Below, piece by piece: positions 12,173 through 19,527 of a stretch of 35,484 nt of DNA; position 1 is the first letter of the stretch, and every line of letters begins with the position of its first letter. A program made the translations under genes and the position numbers. A model generated the notes under the pieces. The model was not told the origin of the DNA, made no database searches, and saw only the letters and a program-made list of their open reading frames with translations. This DNA is from a virus. Where the stretch lies: positions 1-35,484 of IMG/VR virus record IMGVR_UViG_3300000651_000002; one strand, written 5' to 3'.

Positions 12173-12294
12173 TTGATTCGTCGTTCTGAGGCGGCTTCGA
12201 GTTGGTGAGTATAGCCAAAGTCACCAGGTCAAATTGCAGCCGTTTTGTGCAGTTTTCCACGGGGAATCTTACACGCAGTCGGCCCGCAGGCGCG

Positions 12295-12477
12295 GCTGCA
12301 CACTCCAGTTTTGGGCAGCATAAAAAAGGCGCGGCGTACCGCACTCGGTTGGCAGCTAATAATGCGGCATCCAGGCCTGGGCCGGCGCTGCACACTCCAG
12401 TTTTGGGCAGCATAAAAAAGGCGCGGCGTACCGCACTCGGTTGGCAGCTAATAATGCGGCATCCAGGCCTGGGCCGG
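12295..12477. repeat. Perfect 92-bp tandem duplication
   Basis: Bases 12295-12385 and 12387-12477 are identical (period 92). Each unit contains, on the minus strand, the last codons and stop of the gene at 12448-12633. It also contains a small GCGG-TACG-CCGC hairpin followed by GCCTTTTTT, a terminator-like element. The gene end and its terminator have therefore been copied once. Bases 12173-12294 show no gene. Confidence 0.95.
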
Positions 12478-12633
12478 GACATAGGTTTCGGAGCTGTTGA
12501 AGAAGAACTTGCTGATTCGGTCGTCAGGGCAGACCAGCCAGACGAACGCGGGCGGCAGGCCTCCGTTGATGACCGGCACTTCGACTTTGCCGGTGGATCC
12601 GTCAGGCCAGCGGACATCGTAGAGCCGGATCAT
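12448..12633 (-). CDS. 61-aa hypothetical protein
   Basis: It reads MIRLYDVRWPDGSTGKVEVP, then PPAFVWLVCPDDRI and an aromatic-rich end. The beta-strand-like pattern suggests a small single-domain protein. Its last ten codons lie in the duplicated 92-bp unit. It overlaps the upstream gene's stop by ATGA. The family is not recognised. Confidence 0.6.
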   Translation of the reverse strand: MIRLYDVRWPDGSTGKVEVPVINGGLPPAFVWLVCPDDRISKFFFNSSETYVPAQAWMPHY

Positions 12634-12791
12634 GGGTAAAGCGCGGGCAACCAGTCGTCGTCATGTTCGTCGTCGTCCGGGTCGTCGTCCGGGTCATTGT
12701 CATGGCAGGCGCAGGCGCAGTCTTTAGCCGACTGGCACTTGGAGTGGTCTCCAGCGAGGCAGGCACCGGAGATGATGTCAGGTTCTGTCAT
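12630..12791 (-). CDS. 53-aa Cys/His and Asp-rich microprotein
   Basis: The N-terminal half carries C-LAGDHSKC and CACACH, a likely zinc-binding cluster (C11, H16, C19, C25, C27, C29, H30). The second half is an Asp-rich repeat (DPDDDPDDDEHDDDW). ATGA overlaps connect it to both neighbours. The CxxxxHxxC...CxCxCH pattern is seen in small actinobacterial and phage proteins (recollection). The role is unknown. Confidence 0.6.
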   Translation of the reverse strand: MTEPDIISGACLAGDHSKCQSAKDCACACHDNDPDDDPDDDEHDDDWLPALYP

Positions 12792-13018
12792 TGCAGGATA
12801 TTGAGCCGGTAGCTGCCGTCGTCAAGGCGCAGGAGCATTGGCGCTCGTTCCGGGTTGTTGTGGGTCATCTCGCGGGCGATGACGTCCATCATGTCCTGAC
12901 AAGAGCACCCGTTGCAGACGCGGAAATCAAGCAGTGTTCTGTGTGCCTCGATCTGTAAGGGATCGCCGAAGCGGAGCTTATTGGTTGTCAGGAGTTCCCA
13001 GGCGAAGTCCAGTGTCAT
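12788..13018 (-). CDS. 76-aa hypothetical protein with CxxCxC motif
   Basis: MTLDFAWELLTTNKLRFGDP is followed by a central FRVCNGCSCQDMMDVI with three closely spaced Cys and a polar C-terminus. ATG 13018 was chosen over TTG 13024. The Cys cluster suggests metal binding. It is coupled to the following gene by ATGA. Confidence 0.6.
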   Translation of the reverse strand: MTLDFAWELLTTNKLRFGDPLQIEAHRTLLDFRVCNGCSCQDMMDVIAREMTHNNPERAPMLLRLDDGSYRLNILQ

Positions 13019-13030
13019 TTTCAAACGAGT

Positions 13031-13297
13031 TTAACTTGGCTGGTCGGCTGATGGATCCCAGCGCACTATCATTTCGAGCAGTTTATCGGTATTAGTCTTC
13101 TGCCAGTCGCAGAGCGCGAGAGAGGCTTTGTGGATCAGGTCTACGAGTGATCTGGCATGGAGCATGACCACGATGGGCTCACGGTCAGGATGCTCTTTGG
13201 CTGCTTTGGCGTTGAGGACGAGCCGAAAGCAGTGGAACTCTGATGGGTCTGTGATCTCGACCTGAATGTTGGGATTGCCTTCTGTGTTCTCTGGCAC
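13031..13297 (-). CDS. 88-aa hypothetical protein
   Basis: MPENTEGNPNIQVEITDPSE, then FHCFRLVLNAKAAKEHPDRE and a helical C-terminus with DLIHKASLALCDW. An alpha/beta pattern suggests a folded protein. It is the first gene of the short leftward group 13297-12448. It starts 43 bp from the divergent small gene at 13341. Confidence 0.6.
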   Translation of the reverse strand: MPENTEGNPNIQVEITDPSEFHCFRLVLNAKAAKEHPDREPIVVMLHARSLVDLIHKASLALCDWQKTNTDKLLEMIVRWDPSADQPS

Positions 13298-13340
13298 GTG
13301 GATCAGCGTATCTCAGCGACTTTCCGAAATGCTTTACACG

Positions 13341-13550
13341 ATGAAGATCAAACGCACCAGTCATCACGTCAGGGTTCACTGCACGCGACTGAACTGCAAG
13401 AACACGATTGGCCTGCCGAAGTATGAGCACGCTGAGAGGGACGTAGAGCAACTGGCGCTGATTATGGGATGGACGCCGTATGGTCTGTGTGACGTACACG
13501 CAGAGTCGAATGCGCGGCGGCGAGAGCGGGCCAGGCAGCTCGTTCAGTGA
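13341..13550 (+). CDS. 69-aa Zn-finger-like protein
   Basis: MKIKRTSHHVRVHCTRLNCK, then a middle helix (AERDVEQLALIMGW) and LCDVHAESNARRRERARQ. C14, C19, C50 and H53 form a C-x4-C...C-x2-H site with an Arg-rich tail. It is the only rightward gene between leftward neighbours and overlaps the end of the 13544-13897 gene by 7 bp. An in-frame ATG at 13329 is an alternative start. Confidence 0.55.
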   Translation: MKIKRTSHHVRVHCTRLNCKNTIGLPKYEHAERDVEQLALIMGWTPYGLCDVHAESNARRRERARQLVQ

Positions 13551-13897
13551 GTGCTCTGAGACTTGGTATGCGGGGTTTCGAGGATGAACGTCCCGTGGGA
13601 CTGGCGTATCAGGCGGCATAGCTCATCGATGCCCTTCCACTGTGCGGATGCCTTCAGCTCTCCCAGTTCGCCGTCAGTCATCTTGCGGAGTTTGACGAAG
13701 TCATCGAAGGTAGCGATCGCTCCGCACTCATCGCAGATGGTGATAGCGCCGGGCGCGGGCAGATCGTGAGGGTTCTGCATCATGGCGGATGTCGAATAGA
13801 TCGGAACGTGGCAGTACGGGCAGTGATCGCTGATGCTCGTCCGCTCGCCCAGCGGGACGACGCCGAAACTGATCGCCAGATTGATGCCTTTGCTCAT
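13544..13897 (-). CDS. 117-aa zinc-ribbon protein
   Basis: It carries two CxxC pairs 31 residues apart, CPYCHVPI (C26, C29) and ICDECGAI (C55, C58), making a zinc ribbon. An all-helical C-terminal part follows (FVKLRKMTDGELGELKASAQ). A similar layout with a Gly/Pro-rich loop between CxxC pairs occurs in small acidobacterial phage proteins (recollection). It starts at ATG 13897 next to a gene-free, structured segment. Confidence 0.65.
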   Translation of the reverse strand: MSKGINLAISFGVVPLGERTSISDHCPYCHVPIYSTSAMMQNPHDLPAPGAITICDECGAIATFDDFVKLRKMTDGELGELKASAQWKGIDELCRLIRQSHGTFILETPHTKSQSTH

Positions 13898-14005
13898 GGG
13901 AGAAGCTTACGACCGACTTGGAAGGATTGCAACGCCAAAGAGGCCCGTTAAAGGTTGTACTGCCTGAGCTGTTTATCCCGGCTGATGGTCTGACTGAGGC
14001 GATAT

Positions 14006-14116
14006 GGGCGCGAGATTGTGCAGCAAGTTCTCACTACAACCTCTACCGAGGCAGCTCTCTGAACGCTGCCCCGTCCTTTGTGATTCCCTCATCCTTTCGG
14101 TAAATTTCTCGCGCCC
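14006..14116 (-). ncRNA. Candidate structured RNA with three nested stems
   Basis: An outer perfect 10-bp helix pairs GGGCGCGAGA (14006-14015) with TCTCGCGCCC (14107-14116). Inside it TACCGA (14044-14049) pairs with TCGGTA (14097-14102), and directly against that GGCAGC (14050-14055) pairs with GCTGCC (14065-14070). The stems are properly nested. The region lies in a 247-bp gene-free gap upstream of the leftward gene at 13897, so it may be a leader or an independent RNA. Strand is uncertain. Confidence 0.5.
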
Positions 14117-14144
14117 GACTGACATTTTGCCACGGGCTTGAGAC

Positions 14145-14465
14145 TTAGTTTCGGAGGGATAGATCGTCGCGACGTATCGGTCGGTTTAGCAGCCGGGCAA
14201 AGTTTGAGCGTTCCATATCGTGGATCTCGTCCATCATCTTTTTCTGCTTTTCCAGGAACTGTGCGAACTGCCGGTGAGACCGGCGCTTGTAAAAGAACAG
14301 GTCGATTACGCTGCCGACGAGGACGACGACGCTGACTGTTGAGTTGATAGCGGCCAGCGCAGTGAGCCAGTTGGCACTGCTGTGGGTAGCGATTGCGTGG
14401 GCTGTAGCGCCCGCCATGATTCCCCAGGCGAACGTGGCGAGCCGTTCTTTGAGGAAGTTTTTCAC
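14145..14465 (-). CDS. Two-TM membrane protein, holin candidate (106 aa)
   Basis: Two hydrophobic helices (about residues 12-29 and 33-57, ending FFY) are followed by a charged cytoplasmic helix rich in Lys/Arg (SHRQFAQFLEKQKKMMDEIH). Size and topology fit class II holins, but membrane proteins of this shape have many roles. It starts at GTG 14465 immediately after the upstream TAA. The leftward orientation away from the late operon weakens the holin idea. Confidence 0.55.
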   Translation of the reverse strand: MKNFLKERLATFAWGIMAGATAHAIATHSSANWLTALAAINSTVSVVVLVGSVIDLFFYKRRSHRQFAQFLEKQKKMMDEIHDMERSNFARLLNRPIRRDDLSLRN

Positions 14466-14855
14466 TTAAGCGACGAGTGCGGGCTGTTTGTGGTGGGTGC
14501 GCTTTGCGGTGGCCTTGTTGGCGGCTTGTCGCCTTTTCTGGGCTTCTGAGAGCTTCCTGCGCGTTTCTGCCGAGATGACCCGCTTCTTTGTTGACTTGGC
14601 CGTAGCTTTGGTTGTTGCGCGGTTTGGAACTGCGGTTGTCTGGCCTTCCGTCATGAACTCCTGCCCGCCGATGGCCTGCCCTGCGGGCGTTGTGAGCCAG
14701 GCGAAGAGCTGAGTCCGCAGCGTATCGAGGCCGGTCTGCACGTTGCCGATTTGATAGGTCAGGTTGTCAATGCTGGCCTGTACCGCGAAGAGTGACTGCT
14801 GCAACTGCTGCCCGTAAGTGATGGTGGCGTTTGTACCGCCGGTCTGATTCTCCAT
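14466..14855 (-). CDS. 129-aa protein with basic NUMOD3-like tail
   Basis: Residues 1-60 are helical (YGQQLQQSLFAVQASIDNLT). The middle is low complexity. The C-terminus contains KRVISAETRRKLSEAQKRRQ, which matches the SxETRxKLSEAxKRR pattern of NUMOD3 DNA-binding motifs, followed by Ala/Lys/Thr histone-like repeats. It probably binds DNA. ATG 14855 was chosen. It diverges from the terminase operon. Confidence 0.65.
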   Translation of the reverse strand: MENQTGGTNATITYGQQLQQSLFAVQASIDNLTYQIGNVQTGLDTLRTQLFAWLTTPAGQAIGGQEFMTEGQTTAVPNRATTKATAKSTKKRVISAETRRKLSEAQKRRQAANKATAKRTHHKQPALVA

Positions 14856-15016
14856 GCAGACAGCGTAACCGATTCCTATGATTCTCGATTGCGCCGGTCG
14901 GCCCATGCGGCGCTCGATCGGCTTTCTGCCCCGATTGATCCGCGTTGAGCGGACTGCTGCGCCGCAATTAGACCTGGTCTCGACTGACCGCATAGACACC
15001 GAAGAGAACGACTCAT

Positions 15017-15601
15017 TTGAAGAATGCAACTCCGAAGCAGGCCGCGTTTCTGTCGGCCTATGCAGAGCTAGGGAACGTAACGGCGGCAGCGGCAGCGGCG
15101 AACATCGCCCGGTCGTCTCACCACAACTGGATGGACGATCCGAAGTACGCGGAGGCTTTTGCTGAAGCGCATGAGGAAGCGTGCGACCGGCTGGAGACAG
15201 AGGCCCGGCGCAGGGCAATAGAAGGCGTAGAAGAGCCCGTCATTCACAAGGGAGAGCTTTGCTACGTCACTGACCGGCAAAGCCGCCAGAAGCGCGTACT
15301 GACGGTAAAGAAGCTCAGCGACACGCTTTTGATCTTCCTGCTTAAAGGCGCGAGACCGGACAAATATCGCGACAACTCGAAGATTGAGCACTCGGGCGCG
15401 GTGAACGGCTTTATACGGACCAAGGTAGACCTTTCGAACCTGACTGATGAGCAACTCTCTACTCTCGAATCAATCGCCCGCGCAGCTACTGGACCTTCAG
15501 GCGATCGAAGCCGAGAAGATACGCCGGTCACGCCGGAAGATGGACCGCTTCTTCGCGTTGGAGGGACCGTACCGGAGGGAGCTGTACCCGAAGCACCTTG
15601 A
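15017..15601 (+). CDS. terS: Terminase small subunit
   Basis: This 194-aa protein has an N-terminal HTH (about residues 5-45): KQAAFLSAYAELGNVTAAAA, then a second helix with HHNWMDDPKYAEAF. The central oligomerisation helices follow. The segment IEGVEEPVIHKGE...LLIFLLKGARPDKYRD is typical of phage TerS. It recognises pac and loads the large subunit. It starts at TTG 15017. The last 52 codons overlap the TerL ATPase gene in another frame. First gene of the virion operon. Confidence 0.85.
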   Translation: MKNATPKQAAFLSAYAELGNVTAAAAAANIARSSHHNWMDDPKYAEAFAEAHEEACDRLETEARRRAIEGVEEPVIHKGELCYVTDRQSRQKRVLTVKKLSDTLLIFLLKGARPDKYRDNSKIEHSGAVNGFIRTKVDLSNLTDEQLSTLESIARAATGPSGDRSREDTPVTPEDGPLLRVGGTVPEGAVPEAP

Positions 15602-16160
15602 GCTGTTTGCTGCCGGTGCGAAGCATCGAGAGCGGTGCTTTATGGCTGCGAATCGTGTCGGCAAGACTGAGGCCGGTGCGTATGAGACTGCGCTTCATCT
15701 GACCGGCGCATACCCGGACTGGTGGCCCGGCAAGCGATTCGACCGTGGCATTAAAGCCTGGGCCGCTGGGGATACGAGCAAGAGTGTACGCGAGATCGTG
15801 CAGGAGAAGCTTCTGGGCAAGCCGGGGCAGCTCGGCACGGGGATGATACCGGGCGACTCGATCGTACACACCACGGCAAAGGCAGGCGTATCTGGCGCGA
15901 TCGACACCGTATGGGTACGGCACGCATCCGGCGAGAATTCGCACCTTGTGCTGAAGAGCTATGACCAGCGGCGCGAATCGTTCCAGGGATCGGAGCAGTC
16001 GTTCATCTGGCTTGACGAAGAGAGCCCTCTGGACATTTACACGGAATGCCTGCTGCGAACGATGACTACCGGCGGATTGATTCTGCTTACATTCACACCG
16101 TTGCAAGGTCTCTCCGAGGTTGTCCTTTCGTTCATGCCGGAACTACAGATTACGCAATGA
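15447..16160 (+). CDS. terL-N: Terminase large subunit, ATPase half (split gene)
   Basis: This 237-aa protein holds the packaging motor ATPase domain only. It has Walker A AANRVGKT (67-74), Walker B FIWLDEE (186-192, catalytic E191/E192) and the coupling motif TFTPLQG (215-221). The protein ends at TGA 16158-16160, just past the coupling motif where the linker to the nuclease domain should begin. The nuclease half is a separate cistron at 16365-17108, in the same frame. Together the two halves are 484 aa, a normal TerL length. The next ORF starts in an ATGA overlap. Confidence 0.9.
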   Translation: MSNSLLSNQSPAQLLDLQAIEAEKIRRSRRKMDRFFALEGPYRRELYPKHLELFAAGAKHRERCFMAANRVGKTEAGAYETALHLTGAYPDWWPGKRFDRGIKAWAAGDTSKSVREIVQEKLLGKPGQLGTGMIPGDSIVHTTAKAGVSGAIDTVWVRHASGENSHLVLKSYDQRRESFQGSEQSFIWLDEESPLDIYTECLLRTMTTGGLILLTFTPLQGLSEVVLSFMPELQITQ

Positions 16161-16372
16161 GTCACGCAACGCGAGCATACAAAGAATCGAAGCGCAGGCA
16201 GGCGCAGGAAGCACGCAAGCTTAACCGGATGGAAGACCGCATTCGCTGGTGCGCTGCGCGTATCGGCAACGATGCGGAGCTGGACACTCTGCTTGCCGGT
16301 GCGAGCGCAATCGAACGAGCGGCAATGATTGACCGGCTACGGCCATATCTGCGGTTCACACCGGGTGAGTAA
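16157..16372 (+). CDS. 71-aa ORF inserted between the two TerL halves
   Basis: It reads MSHATRAYKESKRRQAQEAR, then a helical body (GNDAELDTLLAGASAIERAA) ending RPYLRFTPGE. The charge-balanced helical composition and its exact ATGA and GTGAGTAA overlaps with the flanking TerL cistrons indicate real translation. It has no nuclease, intron or intein motif. Its type recalls small hypothetical proteins near phage packaging genes. It may help the two TerL halves assemble, or simply be an inserted gene. Confidence 0.75.
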   Translation: MSHATRAYKESKRRQAQEARKLNRMEDRIRWCAARIGNDAELDTLLAGASAIERAAMIDRLRPYLRFTPGE

Positions 16373-17108
16373 GTATCTCGTTTCGGCGACGTGGGACGAT
16401 TGCCCGCACTTGTCGCAAGAGGTCAAAGACGAGTTATGGCGATCGATACCGCCTCATCAGAGAGACGCTCGATCGCGGGGAGTTCCTGCCCTGGGATCGG
16501 GCGCTGTATACCCGGTCCCAGAGTCCGAGATAGTTGTTGGCGATTTCCCGATACCAGACCATTACCGGCGTTCCTACGGGCTAGACGTTGGGTGGAACCG
16601 GACGGCAGCAATCTTCGCCGCCGACGACCTGGACAGCGGGACAACGTATCTCTACAGCGAATACTATCGCGGGGAAGCTGAGCCCGTCGTCCACGCGCAG
16701 GCCATCAAGGCCAGGGGGAGCTGGATTCCGGGGGTCATTGACCCGGCTGCGCGTGGACGCGGGCAAGCTGATGGCACGCGACTGCTCCAAATGTACATCG
16801 ATCTCGGGCTCGATCTGACGATCGCCGACAACAGCGTTGAGGCCGGTCTGTACGAGGTATGGGGAGCACTGAGCAGTGGCCGGTTAAAGGTGTTCCGATC
16901 GCTCACAAACTGGCTCAGCGAGTTCCGTTTGTATCGCAGGGATGAGAAGGGCCGGATCGTCAAAGAGCGCGACCACTTGATGGACTGCACCCGTTACCGG
17001 CACATGAGTGGCAGAGAGATAGCGATAGCAAAGCCGAAGCCGAAGGATCCGAATGCATGGGCTCCGACAGATGGCACGTTCGGCGATTCAGGAGGGTGGA
17101 TGTCATGA
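16365..17108 (+). CDS. terL-C: Terminase large subunit, nuclease half (split gene)
   Basis: This 247-aa protein starts at GTG 16365 inside the stop of the 71-aa ORF. It opens with SKYLVSATWDDCPHLS, the segment that normally follows the ATPase domain by a short linker. The RNase H-like nuclease fold shows LDVGWN (D74), VIDPAARG (D126) and DHLMDCTR (D203/D207) as metal-binding acid candidates. It should cut concatemers to headful length. There is no strong SD, so translation likely depends on coupling. An upstream TTG (16329) in the same frame is a less likely start. Confidence 0.9.
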   Translation: MSKYLVSATWDDCPHLSQEVKDELWRSIPPHQRDARSRGVPALGSGAVYPVPESEIVVGDFPIPDHYRRSYGLDVGWNRTAAIFAADDLDSGTTYLYSEYYRGEAEPVVHAQAIKARGSWIPGVIDPAARGRGQADGTRLLQMYIDLGLDLTIADNSVEAGLYEVWGALSSGRLKVFRSLTNWLSEFRLYRRDEKGRIVKERDHLMDCTRYRHMSGREIAIAKPKPKDPNAWAPTDGTFGDSGGWMS

Positions 17109-17326
17109 AAAACGTATTGAACAAACTTGGACAGAAGACGACGATTGCTGGTATTGCATCGCTGGTGGGCATTGGTCTCGCGGCTTATGGCAATCCTGCG
17201 ATTCTGGCGAATCCGCAGATGATCGCAACGATCGTGACCAGCGTTGGGCTCATTGCAGCCGCCGACGACAAGCCAAAGACACAAGCACCGAATGCAGCCG
17301 CCGACGCGAATGAAACAAAGCACTGA
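17105..17326 (+). CDS. 73-aa membrane protein between terminase and portal
   Basis: MKNVLNKLGQKTTIAGIASL continues to two hydrophobic helices (about residues 12-29 and 38-52) and a polar Lys/Ala tail. It starts in an ATGA overlap with TerL-C. Two-helix small membrane proteins of this type are sometimes holins. Its unusual place inside the packaging block could mean a holin moved from its usual site, but no lysin is nearby. It overlaps the portal start. Confidence 0.6.
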   Translation: MKNVLNKLGQKTTIAGIASLVGIGLAAYGNPAILANPQMIATIVTSVGLIAAADDKPKTQAPNAAADANETKH

Positions 17327-19451
17327 TCAGGACATCCTCGATCTCGCTCATAAACGCTTCCGCATTGCGGCTGACGCGGAGTCACGCATACGCGAGGTTG
17401 CGCTTGAGGACTGGCGTTTTCGCGCCGGTGACCAGTGGCCGGAAGAGGTACGCAAACAGCGCGAACTGGACCGGCGACCGTGCCTGACGATCAACAGATT
17501 GCCCGCGTTTTTGCGGCAAATTACGAACGAACAGCGGCAGAACCGGCCTGCGATCCAGGTGGATCCGGTTGACGACCAGGGCGACGTAGAGACAGCCGAA
17601 ATCGAGCAAGGACTCATCAGACACATCGAGATGAACTCGAATGCTGATGTCGCTTATGACTCCGCATTTGAGCACATGGCGACCGGCGGATTCGGCTACC
17701 TTCGCGTCATCACCGATTACGTTGATGATCAGTCGTTTGACCAGGAAATCCTCATCAAACGGGTGAAGAATCCGTTCTCGGTGTACTTCGATCCGCATGT
17801 GCAGGAGGCCGACGGCAGCGATGCCCGCTACTGCTTCATCGTTGACGACATGCCGGTCGATGAATACAAAGCTCAGTATGGCGACAGCGAGCTGGCCGGT
17901 TGGGAGACGTACTCTGCGCTGGGCGATCGTGGCGTCACTGACTGGATCTCGGAAGAGACGATCCGCATAGCTGAGTACATGTACGTCGAAACGAAGACAC
18001 GTACGTTGTGCCTGATGCCGGATGGTCAGACTCTCTTTGAAGACGAGTACGAAGGCTCGAAAGAGCAGGCAGTAAAGTGCCGCGAAGTACAGCAAAAGGT
18101 CATCAACTGGTGCAAGATTAACGGCACCGAGATTCTCGAAAAGAAGAGCTGGCCGGGCAAGTGGATCCCGGTCGTTCCGGTATACGGCGACGAGATCATC
18201 CTCGACGGAGAGCGCCAGTTAATCAGCATGATCCGCTATGCGAAGGACGCGCAAAGGGCCTACAACTACTGGTCATCGAGCGAGACCGAGACCATCGCAC
18301 TGGCTCCGCGAGCGCCGTTTATCGGCGTAGAGGGACAGTTCGAGGGACATGAGACGAAGTGGCGTGACGCGAACAGTCGCAACTTCCCTTACCTCGAATA
18401 CAAACAGAAACTGATCGGTGGACAGCCTGCGCCGCCGCCCATGCGTCAGGTCTATGAGCCGCCGATTCAGGCCATATCAATGGCCCGTATGCAGGCTGCG
18501 GACGATCTGAAGGCGACGATGGGTATGTTCGATGCATCGCTGGGAGCGCAGGGGAATGAGACATCGGGTAAGGCCATTCTGGCACGGCAACGGGAAGGCG
18601 ATGTCGCCAATTTCCATCTGATCGATAACTTGTCCCGTGCGATGAAGCATCTGGGCCGGATACTGCTGGATCTGATCCCGAAGATCTATGACACCGCAAG
18701 GGTCATACGGATTATCGGGCTCGATGAAGAGCAGAAGACCGTACGGATCAATCAGCCATCCGGTGACGTTGACGACGAGGGTCTGGAGAAGATCTACGAT
18801 CTCAGCGTTGGCAAGTACGACGTATCGGTCACGGTCGGCCCGTCATTCGCATCGAAGCGGCAGGAAGCTGCGGAATCGATGATGCAGTTGACGCAGAGTT
18901 ATCCGGCGCTGATGCAAGTTGCCGGTGACCTGATGGTCCGAAACATGGACTGGCCGGGCGCTGAGGAGATCTCGCAACGGTTGAAGATGCTCTTACCGCC
19001 TGAGATCAAACAGCAGGAAGACCAGCAGGGACAGCCGCAACAGCAGATCCCGCCAGCGGTGCTTCAGCAGTTCATGAGTCAAAACGAGCAGTTGACGGCA
19101 GCGTTGAATGAAGCGCACAAATTGCTCGAAACCAAAATGATGGAGCTTCAGAGCAGAGAGCGCATCGAGTCGATGCGTATCCAGGCCGATCTGCTCAAGA
19201 CGGAGGCCCAGCTCGGCGCTAAGGATTCGATCGCTCAGCTCCAACTGGAGTTGCAGCATATCAATCAATGGCAACAGCGACTGGATGCTCAGCAGGCTTC
19301 GTATATGCAGCAAATGCAGAGCGAAGCTCAGCGTGCTCATGAAAGCCAGATGAGTGCTCAGCAGGCGCAACAGCAACAGGCAGCGGCTCAACAGCAAGCT
19401 GCCTTAGCGCCGCCTCCGCAGCAGCAGTCATCAATGCCCGAAGCTGCATAA
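17310..19451 (+). CDS. P22-type portal protein
   Basis: This 713-aa protein matches the length of the P22 portal (about 725 aa). The N-terminal region MKQSTDQDILDLAHKRFRIA, then DWRFRAGDQWPEEVRKQRE and PCLTINRLPAFLRQITNEQR, is characteristic of P22-like portals. The stem and wing follow, with GMFDASLGAQGNETSGKAIL. The C-terminal 140 residues are a Gln-rich helical barrel-like region. It forms the dodecameric ring through which DNA enters and leaves. ATG 17310 was chosen over TTG 17244, which overlaps the upstream gene extensively. Confidence 0.93.
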   Translation: MKQSTDQDILDLAHKRFRIAADAESRIREVALEDWRFRAGDQWPEEVRKQRELDRRPCLTINRLPAFLRQITNEQRQNRPAIQVDPVDDQGDVETAEIEQGLIRHIEMNSNADVAYDSAFEHMATGGFGYLRVITDYVDDQSFDQEILIKRVKNPFSVYFDPHVQEADGSDARYCFIVDDMPVDEYKAQYGDSELAGWETYSALGDRGVTDWISEETIRIAEYMYVETKTRTLCLMPDGQTLFEDEYEGSKEQAVKCREVQQKVINWCKINGTEILEKKSWPGKWIPVVPVYGDEIILDGERQLISMIRYAKDAQRAYNYWSSSETETIALAPRAPFIGVEGQFEGHETKWRDANSRNFPYLEYKQKLIGGQPAPPPMRQVYEPPIQAISMARMQAADDLKATMGMFDASLGAQGNETSGKAILARQREGDVANFHLIDNLSRAMKHLGRILLDLIPKIYDTARVIRIIGLDEEQKTVRINQPSGDVDDEGLEKIYDLSVGKYDVSVTVGPSFASKRQEAAESMMQLTQSYPALMQVAGDLMVRNMDWPGAEEISQRLKMLLPPEIKQQEDQQGQPQQQIPPAVLQQFMSQNEQLTAALNEAHKLLETKMMELQSRERIESMRIQADLLKTEAQLGAKDSIAQLQLELQHINQWQQRLDAQQASYMQQMQSEAQRAHESQMSAQQAQQQQAAAQQQAALAPPPQQQSSMPEAA

Positions 19452-19527
19452 CCCCCCAACGACTTTGTAGTGCGGCGTAGCGGCCCGCCTCATAGACCGC
19501 GAATCCACAAATCCATTCGGAGATCGA

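Noticed and set aside
16158-16328. Stop-codon readthrough (two in-frame TGA codons) giving a single long TerL
   Set aside because: The in-frame translation between the stops is highly basic and unlike a protein linker, and TGA is a normal stop throughout the window.
16161-16364. Group I/II intron or intein splitting TerL
   Set aside because: Only 204 bases, with no recognisable catalytic-core or splicing motifs, and a well-formed overlapping ORF fills it.
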